A stretch of DNA of 64,000 bases. Origin: Dactylosporangium sucinum (GTDB lineage Bacteria; Actinomycetota; Actinomycetes; Mycobacteriales; Micromonosporaceae). The stretch is from NCBI RefSeq assembly GCF_014647515.1, contig NZ_BMPI01000012.1, positions 62,001 through 126,000 on the forward strand. Direction: 5' to 3'. This document shows, piece by piece, positions 32,761 to 41,530 of the stretch. The notes under the pieces are model-generated. The model was not told the origin of the DNA. It did not search any database and saw only the letters and a list, made by a program, of their open reading frames with translations. The position numbers were made by a program, and so were the translations under genes. How positions within the stretch are numbered: position 1 is the stretch's first letter; every line of letters begins with the position of its first letter.

Positions 32761-34884
32761 ATGCGAGGCACGGTGACTGCGCACTGCAGGCCCGAGCACG
32801 TGCCCGGCCCCGCCACCGTCGCCGACCGGGCCGGTCCGGGCCGGCAACCGAGGCTGCAGCGACTCGCCGCCCGCGAGGATCTGGCCGGTCGGGTACTGCT
32901 GGTCGCCTCGGTGCTGCCGGTGCTGCTGGCGATCGCGTGGCTGGTGGTGGCGGTGCCGTTGGCGGCGGTCGGCGGCTTCCACGCCTGGCTCGTCCTGCCG
33001 CTCGCCGGCGCGACCGCGGTACTGCTGCTGCGGTGGGCCATGCCACGGCTGCGTGCGGTTCCGGTTCGTCCGGCACCGTGGTGGTCGGTGGTCGCCACGG
33101 CCGCCGTCGCGGTGGGCTTCGCGATCCTGGCGGCCGCGACCCACAGCGAGCAGGCGGTGCTGCACCGCGACGCCGGCACCTACGCCCAGGTCGGGCTGTG
33201 GCTGAGCGGACACCCGGGACTGACCACGCCGATTCCCGCCGACGCGTTCGGGTCGGCCGCCAACGCGGTCACCTTCGCCCATCCAGGCTTCTTCGTGCAG
33301 GACGGGCTGATCGTGCCGCAGTTCATGACCGGGTGGCCGACGATGCTGGCGGCCGCCTTCTGGCTGGACGGCTGGCCGGGCATGTTCGTGCTGCCCGCCG
33401 TCGTCGGCGGTGCGGCGGTCTTCGCGGTCGCCGGTCTGGCGGCGCGGCTGTGCGGGGCGCGGTGGGCGGCACCGGCGGCGCTGTTGCTGGCCTTGGCGTG
33501 GCCGATGCTGCGGGTGAGCCAGACGACGTACTCGGAGCCGCTCGCCTGCCTGATGCTGGCCGGCGGCATCAGCCTGCTGATCGACGGCTGGTCGGTGGCC
33601 GCCGGTCGGACGCGGTCGCGCACGGACGCGTCGGTGCGCCGCGACGCCGGTGTGCTGCTCGGCCTGGCCGGGCTGGTGCTGTCCGGCGGGGAGCTGGTGC
33701 GGCTCGACATGGGCGTGGACTTCGCGCTGGTCGTGCCGGTGATCGGGTGGTGGTTCCTGCGGCGGCGGGCCGGGGCGGCGGCGTTCGTCGCCGGCGCCGT
33801 CGTGGGCGGAGGGCTCGGGTTCCTCGACGCCCGGTTCGTCACCTGGCCCTACCTCCAGGTGAACTGGGTCTCGGTGCGGCTGATGGTGCTGCTGCTCGTC
33901 GCGGCGACCGCCGGCACCCTGATCACGGTCGTGGCGCTGCGGTGGCGGGGCGGTGCCGCGCGGCCGGCCCGGCGGCGTTCGATCGCCGTCGCGGCGGCCG
34001 TGGCGGTGGCGGTGGCGGTCGCCGGCGTCCTGCTGGCGGCCCGGCCGCTGCTGTACGTCGACCGGTCGATCACCGCCGCCGGGACGATCGACTACGTGGC
34101 GTCGCACCAGCTGCGGCTCGGGCTGCCGGTCGACGGCACCCGGGGCTACGCGGAGCAGAGCCTGTCGTGGGTGTCGTGGTACGTGGGCTGGCCGGCGCTG
34201 GTGCTCGCATGGTTCGGAGCCATGGCCGCCGCGGCCGGCGTGGCCCGCGGCCGGGACTGGCGGCTCCTGCCGGTGCTGCTGGTGTACGGCGGATCCGGCG
34301 TCGCGACGCTGCTGCGCCCGGCGATCACGCCGGACCATCCGTGGGCGGACCGGCGACTGGTCGTGGAAGTACTGCCGGCGGTGGTGCTGTTCGCGGTGTT
34401 CGCCCTGGCCCGGGCGGCGCGGGCCGGCCGCTCGGCCGCGACCCGGCGGGTGTTGCGGTGGACGCCGCTGCTGCTGGTGGCGGCGGTCGTGCCGGGTGCC
34501 CTCGTGACGGCGCAGCTCGCCCCGCTGCGCACCGAGATGGGCGAACCGGCCGCCGCGGCCGCGGTGTGCCGGGCGTTGCGGCCGACCGACTCGGTGATTC
34601 TCATGGACACCCAGTGGGCGCCGACGGTGCGCAACCAGTGCGGTGTACCGGTGGCCGCGCTGGACGACCCGACCGTCGAGCGGATCGCGACGGCCGTCGC
34701 CGGGGTCCGGGCGGCCGGCCGGGATCCGGTGCTCATGTCGTCGTCGACGCTGACGCTGCTGCCCTACGGGTTGCCGCTGGACAAGGTCGTGTACCTGGAC
34801 ACGCAGGAGGACCAGCACCAGTTGGTGCGGCGGCCGGACGGAACCGACCCGCGACGGTTGGAGTGCTGGATTGTTCGGGCGTGA
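32761..34884 (+). CDS. Polytopic GT-C-type glycosyltransferase-like membrane protein
   Basis: This 707-residue protein has 11 or more membrane helices. The first outer loop after the second or third helix contains LHRDAGTYAQVGLWLSGHPG, whose RDAGTY resembles the DE/DD acceptor-binding motif of GT39/GT83 lipid-sugar transferases. The C-terminal soluble part (about 600-707) resembles the outer domain of such enzymes. Start choice is uncertain (ATG 32761 or GTG 32773). It is the first gene of a seven-gene overlapping run and should use polyprenyl-phosphate sugar outside the membrane. Confidence 0.7.
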   Translation: MRGTVTAHCRPEHVPGPATVADRAGPGRQPRLQRLAAREDLAGRVLLVASVLPVLLAIAWLVVAVPLAAVGGFHAWLVLPLAGATAVLLLRWAMPRLRAVPVRPAPWWSVVATAAVAVGFAILAAATHSEQAVLHRDAGTYAQVGLWLSGHPGLTTPIPADAFGSAANAVTFAHPGFFVQDGLIVPQFMTGWPTMLAAAFWLDGWPGMFVLPAVVGGAAVFAVAGLAARLCGARWAAPAALLLALAWPMLRVSQTTYSEPLACLMLAGGISLLIDGWSVAAGRTRSRTDASVRRDAGVLLGLAGLVLSGGELVRLDMGVDFALVVPVIGWWFLRRRAGAAAFVAGAVVGGGLGFLDARFVTWPYLQVNWVSVRLMVLLLVAATAGTLITVVALRWRGGAARPARRRSIAVAAAVAVAVAVAGVLLAARPLLYVDRSITAAGTIDYVASHQLRLGLPVDGTRGYAEQSLSWVSWYVGWPALVLAWFGAMAAAAGVARGRDWRLLPVLLVYGGSGVATLLRPAITPDHPWADRRLVVEVLPAVVLFAVFALARAARAGRSAATRRVLRWTPLLLVAAVVPGALVTAQLAPLRTEMGEPAAAAAVCRALRPTDSVILMDTQWAPTVRNQCGVPVAALDDPTVERIATAVAGVRAAGRDPVLMSSSTLTLLPYGLPLDKVVYLDTQEDQHQLVRRPDGTDPRRLECWIVRA

Positions 34885-34887
34885 CGC

Positions 34888-36030
34888 ATGAAGGTTGATC
34901 GACGGATCGTGTTCTTCGGCACCTACGACAGCGGTGCGCATCCACGGGTGCTCGTGCTCGCACAGGGGCTGCGGTCCCGCGGCGCCGAGGTCGTGGAGTG
35001 CAACGCACCGCTGCGCATCAGCACCGCCGAGCGGATCGCCGCCGTTCGCCGGCCGTGGCGGTTGCCGCTGCTCGCGGCGCGGGTCGCCCGGCAGTGGTGG
35101 CGCCTGCTGCGGATGGTGCGGCGCATGGACCCGGCGGAGCGGGCCGCGACCGATGCCGTGGTCGTCGGCTACCTCGGCCTGCTGGACGTGCACCTGGCCC
35201 GGATGCTCTTCCGGCGGACGCCGATCGTCCTGGACCACATGACCGGCGCGGCCGAGACCGCGGCCGACCGTCGCCTCGGGGGTGGGGTCCGGCAGCGCCT
35301 GCTGCGGGCCGCCGACCGCGCGGCCTGGTCCCGCGCGGACGTCGTGGTCGTCGACACCGACGAGCAGCGCGTCTCGCTGCCGCCCGACGTGCGGGAGCGC
35401 GGCGTCGTGTGCGCCGTCGGCGCACCGGATGCGTGGTTCGACGCGGCCGCCCGGGCCGACGCGCCCGGCGAACGGCCGCTGCGGGTGGTGTTCTTCGGCC
35501 TGTACACGCCGCTGCAGGGCGCGCCCACGATCGGCGCGGCCGCCGCGCTGCTGGCCGACCGCCCGGTTTCGTTCACCCTGATCGGGCACGGCCAGGACGA
35601 GGAGGCCACCCGGCGCGCCGCCGCCGGCGCGGCCGTGCGCTGGCTGCCGTGGGTCTCCCCCGACGAGCTGCCGCGGGTCGTGGCGGATCACGACGTTTGC
35701 CTCGGCATCTTCGGTACCACCAGCAAAGCGCACCGGGTGGTGCCGAACAAGGTGTTCCAGGGCGCGGCCGCGGGGTGCGCGATCGTCACCGCCGACACCG
35801 GGCCGCAGCGCCGCGCGCTCGCCGGGGCGGGGCTGCTGGTCCCGCCGGGCGACGCCGCCGCCCTCGCCGGGGCGCTCGAGCGGCTGGCCGCCGACCGCGA
35901 CGAGCTGGTCCGGCTGCGGCAGGAGGCCCGGTCCATGGCCCAGCGACGCTTCACCGCTCACGAGGTCGTGCTGCCGCTCTGGCAGCGGCTGGACACGCTC
36001 GCCGTCGACGGAACGGGGCAACCCACATGA
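34888..36030 (+). CDS. GT4-type glycosyltransferase
   Basis: The 380-residue protein has a GT-B fold with two Rossmann halves: RIVFFGTYDSGAHPRVLVLA at the start, DAVVVGYLGLLDVHLARMLF, then LRVVFFGLYTPLQGAPTIGA and FTLIGHGQDEEATRRA. The nucleotide-sugar region is HDVCLGIFGTTSKAHRVVPN, KVFQGAAAGCAIVT and GDAAALAGALERLAADRDEL. It probably adds a sugar to a lipid carrier on the cytoplasmic side. It starts 3 bases after the preceding stop and overlaps the next gene by ATGA. Confidence 0.85.
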   Translation: MKVDRRIVFFGTYDSGAHPRVLVLAQGLRSRGAEVVECNAPLRISTAERIAAVRRPWRLPLLAARVARQWWRLLRMVRRMDPAERAATDAVVVGYLGLLDVHLARMLFRRTPIVLDHMTGAAETAADRRLGGGVRQRLLRAADRAAWSRADVVVVDTDEQRVSLPPDVRERGVVCAVGAPDAWFDAAARADAPGERPLRVVFFGLYTPLQGAPTIGAAAALLADRPVSFTLIGHGQDEEATRRAAAGAAVRWLPWVSPDELPRVVADHDVCLGIFGTTSKAHRVVPNKVFQGAAAGCAIVTADTGPQRRALAGAGLLVPPGDAAALAGALERLAADRDELVRLRQEARSMAQRRFTAHEVVLPLWQRLDTLAVDGTGQPT

Positions 36031-36827
36031 GCACAGCGATGGACCGCATCGCGCCGCTGTCCCCCAACGCCTGGCTGCGGCTGGACGTCGTGGCCAGGAT
36101 GTTCCCGGCCGGCGCCGCCGACGTGCTGGAGATCGGCTGCGGCCAGGGCGGCTTCGGCGCCCGTCTCGCACAGCGCTGCGACTACGTCGGCGTCGAGCCG
36201 GACCTGTCCTCCTTCCGGGTGGCCGAGCAGCGGCTGCGCATGGCGGGCGCCGGCCGGGTCGTCAACACGCGGCTGGACGGGCTGCCGGCCGCCCTGTTCG
36301 ACGTCGTCTGCGCATTCGAGGTACTGGAGCATCTCGACGACGACGCGGAGGCGGTCCGAGCGTGGCGCGACCGGCTCCGGCCGGGCGGATGGCTCCTGCT
36401 GTCCGTGCCGGCCTACCAGCACCGGTACGGGCCCGCGGACGAACTCGTCGGCCACGTGCGCCGGTACGACCCGGCGGCGCTCCACGCGCTGCTGACCGAC
36501 GCCGGCCTGGTCGACGTGGACGTCCGCCACTACGGCATGCCGCTCGGCTACCTGCTGGAGACCGGCCGCAACCTGCTGGCCAGCCGGCGACTGGCCGGCG
36601 TGCGGGGCACGTCGGGCCACGAGCGGTCGGCGGCGTCGGGGCGGCTGTTGCAGCCGTCGGCGCGGCTGCGTGGCCTGCTGCATCGCTGGGGAACCGCGCC
36701 GTTCCGCTGGATGCAGCGCGCCGCACCCGGGACCGGTCCTGGCCTGGTGGCCAGGGCACGCCTGCCACACCCAAACGACGACGAGCCGACGCGGAGCGGC
36801 TCAACGACGGAGGTTGACCCCCGATGA
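36027..36827 (+). CDS. Class I SAM-dependent methyltransferase
   Basis: This 266-residue protein has SAM motif I VLEIGCGQGGFGARLA (about 34-49), acidic loop YVGVEPDLSS, and FDVVCAFEVLEHLDDD followed by LRPGGWLLLSVPAYQHRYGP. It fits the family of methyltransferases found in surface glycan gene clusters, where they methylate sugars or polyprenyl intermediates. It overlaps both neighbours by four bases, so it is part of the same translational unit. Confidence 0.88.
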   Translation: MSTAMDRIAPLSPNAWLRLDVVARMFPAGAADVLEIGCGQGGFGARLAQRCDYVGVEPDLSSFRVAEQRLRMAGAGRVVNTRLDGLPAALFDVVCAFEVLEHLDDDAEAVRAWRDRLRPGGWLLLSVPAYQHRYGPADELVGHVRRYDPAALHALLTDAGLVDVDVRHYGMPLGYLLETGRNLLASRRLAGVRGTSGHERSAASGRLLQPSARLRGLLHRWGTAPFRWMQRAAPGTGPGLVARARLPHPNDDEPTRSGSTTEVDPR

Positions 36828-37777
36828 ACGACGTCACCATGTACCCGCGGGCCGACGCGGCCGCCGGCACCACCGGCGGCCAGTCCGAGGCGCCCCACGT
36901 CACGGTCGTGCTGCCGTGCTTCAACGAGGAGACGCACGTCCACGCGGAGCTCCAGCGCATCTGCGCGGCGCTGGACGCCAGCGCATACCGCTACGAGATC
37001 CTGGCGATCGACGACGCGTCCACCGACAGGACGCTGGAGATCCTCCGGCAGGCGGAGCCCACGCTGCCGAACGTGCGGGTCATCGCGCTGCACCGCAACG
37101 GCGGCGCCGGCACCGTCCGGCGGATCGGCACCCGGATGGCCCGCGGCGAGGTCGTGGTGTGGACCGACGCGGACATGTCCTACCCCAACGAGCGCATCCC
37201 CGAGATGGTCGACCTGCTCTACGCCGACCCCGGCATCGACCAGGTCGTCGGCGCCCGCACCTCCGAGCAGGGCAGCCACCGGCTGCTGCGGATCCCGGCG
37301 AAGTGGGCCATTCGCAAGATCGCCGAGTGGCTCGTCGGGCAGCCGATCCCGGACCTCAACTCCGGACTGCGGGCGTTCCGTCGCCGCGTCGCGGAGCCGT
37401 ACCTGCAGCTGCTGCCGCCCGGCTTCTCGTGCGTCACCACGATCACCCTCGCGTTCCTGTCCAACCGGCACGGCATCACCTACGTGCCGATCGACTACGC
37501 CAAGCGAGCGGGCAAGTCGAAGTTCCGCTTCGTCACCGACGCCTACCGCTACCTGTTGCAGGTCGTGCGGATGGTGATGTACTTCAACCCGCTCAAGGCG
37601 CTCATGCCGATCGCGTTGACGTTGCTGGCCCTCGGCGCCGCGAAGAGCGTCTTCGACATCGCCGTGCACCCGGTCCGGGTGGCGACGAACACCATCATGG
37701 TCGTCATGACCGGGCTGATCATCGGCTCGATGGCGCTGCTCGCCGACCTCATCGTGCGGTCGCGGCCCGGAGCGTAA
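36824..37777 (+). CDS. GT2-family polyprenyl-phosphate sugar synthase-like protein
   Basis: The 317-residue protein has the GT2 catalytic domain with VTVVLPCFNEETHVHAELQR, ILAIDDASTDRTLEIL, VVWTDADMSYPNERI (DxD-type) and DLNSGLRAFRRRV. Two C-terminal membrane helices follow (ALMPIALTLLALGAAKSVFD, TIMVVMTGLIIGSMALLADL). This is the layout of DPM1/ArnC-type enzymes that make polyprenyl-phosphate sugars for GT-C enzymes, which fits the polytopic transferases in this operon. Confidence 0.9.
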   Translation: MNDVTMYPRADAAAGTTGGQSEAPHVTVVLPCFNEETHVHAELQRICAALDASAYRYEILAIDDASTDRTLEILRQAEPTLPNVRVIALHRNGGAGTVRRIGTRMARGEVVVWTDADMSYPNERIPEMVDLLYADPGIDQVVGARTSEQGSHRLLRIPAKWAIRKIAEWLVGQPIPDLNSGLRAFRRRVAEPYLQLLPPGFSCVTTITLAFLSNRHGITYVPIDYAKRAGKSKFRFVTDAYRYLLQVVRMVMYFNPLKALMPIALTLLALGAAKSVFDIAVHPVRVATNTIMVVMTGLIIGSMALLADLIVRSRPGA

Positions 37778-37779
37778 CC

Positions 37780-40551
37780 ATGTCACGGCACCCGACCGCC
37801 GGGCGCTCCCTTTCCACTGTCGCCGTGGTGGCGGTGGTGTTGTTCGCGTTGTGGGGGCTGGCCGGCCCCCTCAGCGGGCGCACGGTGCTGGCGCCGACGG
37901 ACGAGATGGTCTCGGGCAGCCCGTACGCGGCGGCCGGGACGCCGCGCGAGCCGGTGGACAACGCCTGGCTCGACGACATCTACACCGCCCAGCTGCCGAA
38001 CGCCATGCTGTTCAAGCACGCTCTCGACCGGGGCGACATCGCCGGCTGGAACCCGTACGAGGCGGGCGGGACGCCGCTGGCCGCGGTGCCGAACACCGCG
38101 CTGTTCTCGCCGCTGTCGTTGCCGTACTACCTGCTGCCGACGTGGCTGGCACCGGCATACGAGGAACTGCTCGAGATCGCCTGCGCGGTCGGCGGCGGCT
38201 TCCTGCTGTTGCGCCGGTGGCAGCTGAGCCGGGCCGCGGCGCTCTGCGGCGGGCTGATGTTCGCCACCAGCGCCTTCATGCTCGTCTGGCTCGACTTCCC
38301 GCAGACGCAGGTGGCCGCCTTCATCCCGGCGACGTTCTGGACCGTCGAGCGGTTCCTGCAGCTGCGCCGGGCGCGTGACGCGGCGCTGATCGCGGTGCCG
38401 GTGGCGGCGATGCTGCTGGGTGGCTTCCCCGCGGTGACCGGATACACGCTGCTCACCGCCGGCGCCTACGCGCTGGCCCGGGTGGCGGCGGAGCACTCCG
38501 AAGGGCTGCGGACCGCGGTCGTGCGTCTCGCGGGCGCCGCCGGCGGTGTCCTGGCCGGGGTCGGGCTCGCCGCGTTCCAACTGCTGCCGTTCGTCGGGTT
38601 CTACCGGTCCTGGTACATCGAGGGCCGGGCACAGACGCCGGGCCAGCACCTCGACCCCGCCGCCCTCGTCACCGCGGTCGCCCCGTTCGCGCTCGGCACG
38701 GCCGATCCGGACCGGCAGCAGTTCCTGCTCGACCAGAACATCGTCGAGTCGCTGTGCTACACGGGTGCCGCGACCCTCGTGCTTGCCGTGGCGGCGCTCG
38801 GACTGGCCCGGGCGGGCCGGGTCGGCCTTCCCCGGGGCGTCTGGGCCTTCCTCGTCGCCGGCGTCCTGCTCTGGGGCGTGCTGATCTTCGCCGGCGGGCC
38901 GCTGCTGGCGATGCTGCAGCACGCGCCGGGCGTCGGCGGCCTGTTCGCCGGCAACTTCATCGGCCGGGCCCGCAGCATCTTCGGCTTCCTGCTCGCCGCG
39001 CTCGGCGCGGTCGGCTTCGAGCTCCTGCTGACGAGCCGCTCGCCGGCGGCCGGGCGCCGCCGCCGGTGGCTGACACCGGCGGCGGTGTGGCTGCTCGCCG
39101 CGGCCGGGGCTGTCGCCGTGGTCTGGCGGGGCCGGCAGATCGCCGGCGCTCATGCCGCCGTCGACGGCTACGACCGGGCCGTCATCGTGGGCGGTGTGCT
39201 GGTCGGCTGCGCCGTCCTGTGCGCCGTCGTGGCCCGCAGCCGGCGGTGGCGTCGAGTCGCCGGGCCGGTGGCCGCGGGCGCGCTGCTCCTGCAGATCGGC
39301 GGCCAGGCCGGCTGGTTCGTGCACGAGTACTGGCCCCACTCGTCGCGGGCCACGTTCTACCCGGTCACCGACACCCACCAGTACCTGGCCGACGGCCTGG
39401 GCCACGAACGGTTCGCCGCCGGCGGCGACGCCCTCATCATGGGCACCGGCACCGCGTACCGCCTGCGCTCCCTCAACGGCCACGCGTTCCTGCAGCGCTC
39501 GTTCGCCGAACTGCTCGCCGCCGCACCCGGCACCGCGGTGCCGTCGCCGACCTACGTCACGTTCGACGCTGACGTGGCGCAGGCGACCAGCACGATCCTG
39601 GACCGTCTCGGGGTCAGGTACTTCGTCACCGCGCCGTCGGCCGTGATCTTCGGATCGTCCGCCGCGCAGCCGCTCCCGGACAGCACGATGACCCTCGAAC
39701 CGGACCGTCCGGTCAGCGTCGCCGCGGCGCTGTCCGGCAGCATCCGCGGCATCGGCATCATCCCGGCCGAGACCTCCTCGGCCGGGCCCGACGCCCGCCT
39801 GCGGATCACGGTCCGCGACGGGTCGGGTGCGACCGTCGCCGACACGACCTACCCCGTCCCCGACCTGACCGCGGGACAGCCCTGGCTGCTGCCGGTCGCG
39901 GAGTTCGAACCGGGTGGACCGGCGACGGTCACGCTGGCCCTCAGCGGGACAGCCGCCGTCCAGGTGCAGGCCGACGCCGGGTCGGTCACCATCCCGACCG
40001 TCGCCGCCGACGACGACGGGCTGCGGCTGGCCTACGCCGGCTCGACCGTCATCTACGAGCGCCACCGCGCCCTGCCGCGAATCCGCTGGGCCGGCAGCTC
40101 GGTCGTCGAACAGTCCCCGGACCGCCGGCTGGACATGCTCGCGACCGGCGCGGTCGACGCGCGAACCGTGCTGCTGTCGGGACCGGCTGCCCCGTCGGGC
40201 GGGGGCAGCGCCGGGCTGCGGATCGACGCCGACGACAACGACGTCGTCGACGTCGCCGTGTCCGCCGAGACCAGCGGCTATCTCGTCGTCGCGGATGCCG
40301 ACCAGACCGGCTGGACCGCGACCGTCGACGGGCGGCGCGTCCCGCTGCTGCCCGCCGACCACGGCGTCGTCGCCGTCGCCGTGCCCGCCGGCGAGCACCG
40401 GGTCGCGCTGACGTTCTCCGCCCCGCACGGCAGGCTCGGCGGTTGGTTGAGCGCGGCGACCGCGGCGCTGCTCGTCGTGGTGTGGATCGGCGTACCGCCC
40501 TGGCGCCGCCGCTCGGGTGCGCCCCCGCCGATAGGCTCCGATCGTGCCTGA
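37780..40551 (+). CDS. YfhO-like large polytopic membrane protein
   Basis: This 923-residue protein begins with a membrane helix and the YfhO pattern DIYTAQLPNAMLFKHALDRG and GWNPYEAGGTPLAAVPNTAL. It has about 12 membrane helices up to residue 560, then a large outer beta-rich region and one last helix near the C-terminus (LSAATAALLVVVWIGVPPW). YfhO/GtrII-type proteins are implicated in glycosylating wall teichoic or lipoteichoic acids with lipid-linked sugars. It starts 2 bases after the GT2 stop and overlaps the next gene by 8 bases. Confidence 0.85.
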   Translation: MSRHPTAGRSLSTVAVVAVVLFALWGLAGPLSGRTVLAPTDEMVSGSPYAAAGTPREPVDNAWLDDIYTAQLPNAMLFKHALDRGDIAGWNPYEAGGTPLAAVPNTALFSPLSLPYYLLPTWLAPAYEELLEIACAVGGGFLLLRRWQLSRAAALCGGLMFATSAFMLVWLDFPQTQVAAFIPATFWTVERFLQLRRARDAALIAVPVAAMLLGGFPAVTGYTLLTAGAYALARVAAEHSEGLRTAVVRLAGAAGGVLAGVGLAAFQLLPFVGFYRSWYIEGRAQTPGQHLDPAALVTAVAPFALGTADPDRQQFLLDQNIVESLCYTGAATLVLAVAALGLARAGRVGLPRGVWAFLVAGVLLWGVLIFAGGPLLAMLQHAPGVGGLFAGNFIGRARSIFGFLLAALGAVGFELLLTSRSPAAGRRRRWLTPAAVWLLAAAGAVAVVWRGRQIAGAHAAVDGYDRAVIVGGVLVGCAVLCAVVARSRRWRRVAGPVAAGALLLQIGGQAGWFVHEYWPHSSRATFYPVTDTHQYLADGLGHERFAAGGDALIMGTGTAYRLRSLNGHAFLQRSFAELLAAAPGTAVPSPTYVTFDADVAQATSTILDRLGVRYFVTAPSAVIFGSSAAQPLPDSTMTLEPDRPVSVAAALSGSIRGIGIIPAETSSAGPDARLRITVRDGSGATVADTTYPVPDLTAGQPWLLPVAEFEPGGPATVTLALSGTAAVQVQADAGSVTIPTVAADDDGLRLAYAGSTVIYERHRALPRIRWAGSSVVEQSPDRRLDMLATGAVDARTVLLSGPAAPSGGGSAGLRIDADDNDVVDVAVSAETSGYLVVADADQTGWTATVDGRRVPLLPADHGVVAVAVPAGEHRVALTFSAPHGRLGGWLSAATAALLVVVWIGVPPWRRRSGAPPPIGSDRA

Positions 40552-41530
40552 GCCTGCCCGATCAGCCGACACGCCGCGATGGGTCGTCCTCGCCCGGCGG
40601 CTGCAGAGCTTCCTCGCGCACCGGTGGACCCGGCGGACCTTCCTCGCCGCCACGATCGCCGGGGGCCTCTACGCCCTCGTGGTACAGCGAACGGCGTTGG
40701 CGACGTCCCTGGGTGAGGTCCGCGCCGGCGCCCTGCTGGGCGCGGCCGGGCTCGTGGTCGTCGGACTGATCGCCACCATGCAGGTGTGGCGGGTCCTGCT
40801 GGCGGGTCTGGGCGCGCCACTGGGGCCGCTGCCCGCGGCGCAGACCTTCTTCGTCGGGCAGCTCGCCAAGTACCTTCCCGGGTCCATGTGGTCGGTGCTG
40901 GCCCAGATGGAGCTCGCCCGGGCGCATCAGGTGCCGCGCAGCCGTACCGCGACCGCGGCCGCGCTCACGATGGCGGTGTCACTCGGTGCCGGGCTGCTCA
41001 CGGCGGTGGTGGTGCTGCCGTTCGCCAGTGACCGGGTCGGCAGCCGGTCCTGGTGGCTCCTGCTCGGCCTGCCGCTCCTGGCCGTGCTGCTGCATCCGAG
41101 GCTGGTCAACCGGGTCGTCGGCGGCGCGCTGCGGCTGGCTCGCCGTCCGCCGTTGCCGGAGCCGCTGTCCAGCCGGACGATCATCGCCGCGGTGGGATGG
41201 GCCGTGCTGTCCTGGGTATTGCTCGGCGCGCACGTCGCGGCGCTGGGCTGGCCACTGGGTGCCGACACGGTCCGCGCCGCGCTCGTGTCGACCGGCGGGT
41301 TCGCCCTGGCCTGGTGCCTCGGATTTCTGATGCTGGTGGCACCGGCCGGGGTCGGTGTTCGAGAGGTACTGCTGGTGGCCCTGCTCGGGACGCAGCTCAC
41401 CGTCGGGCAGGCGACGGCGGTGACCGTGCTGTCCCGGGCCTTGATGACGGCCGCGGACCTCGCGCTGGCCGCGGCGGCGGCGACGGCCGCGTACCTCGCT
41501 CGCCGTCCGGCGCGGAGGACCTCCGGGTGA
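40544..41530 (+). CDS. UPF0104/LPG-synthase-TM-like membrane protein (flippase-like)
   Basis: The 328-residue protein has about eight membrane helices with the family motifs WRVLLAGLGAPLGPLPAAQTFFVGQLAKYLPGSMW (read as separate parts: a helix pair then FVGQLAKYLPGS) and LVAPAGVGVREVLLVALLG. The family includes the membrane half of lysyl-PG synthase and proteins proposed to move or handle lipid-linked glycans. A GTG start overlaps the upstream stop. The role in exporting the glycan intermediate is inferred from context. Confidence 0.85.
   Translation: MPEPARSADTPRWVVLARRLQSFLAHRWTRRTFLAATIAGGLYALVVQRTALATSLGEVRAGALLGAAGLVVVGLIATMQVWRVLLAGLGAPLGPLPAAQTFFVGQLAKYLPGSMWSVLAQMELARAHQVPRSRTATAAALTMAVSLGAGLLTAVVVLPFASDRVGSRSWWLLLGLPLLAVLLHPRLVNRVVGGALRLARRPPLPEPLSSRTIIAAVGWAVLSWVLLGAHVAALGWPLGADTVRAALVSTGGFALAWCLGFLMLVAPAGVGVREVLLVALLGTQLTVGQATAVTVLSRALMTAADLALAAAAATAAYLARRPARRTSG

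Noticed and set aside
32698-36171. Very long reverse-strand open frame (over 1100 codons) opposite the glycosyltransferase genes
   Set aside because: Its product is low-complexity Arg/Gln/Pro/Gly/His sequence, the usual mirror of high-GC coding DNA, and it runs opposite clearly recognisable genes.
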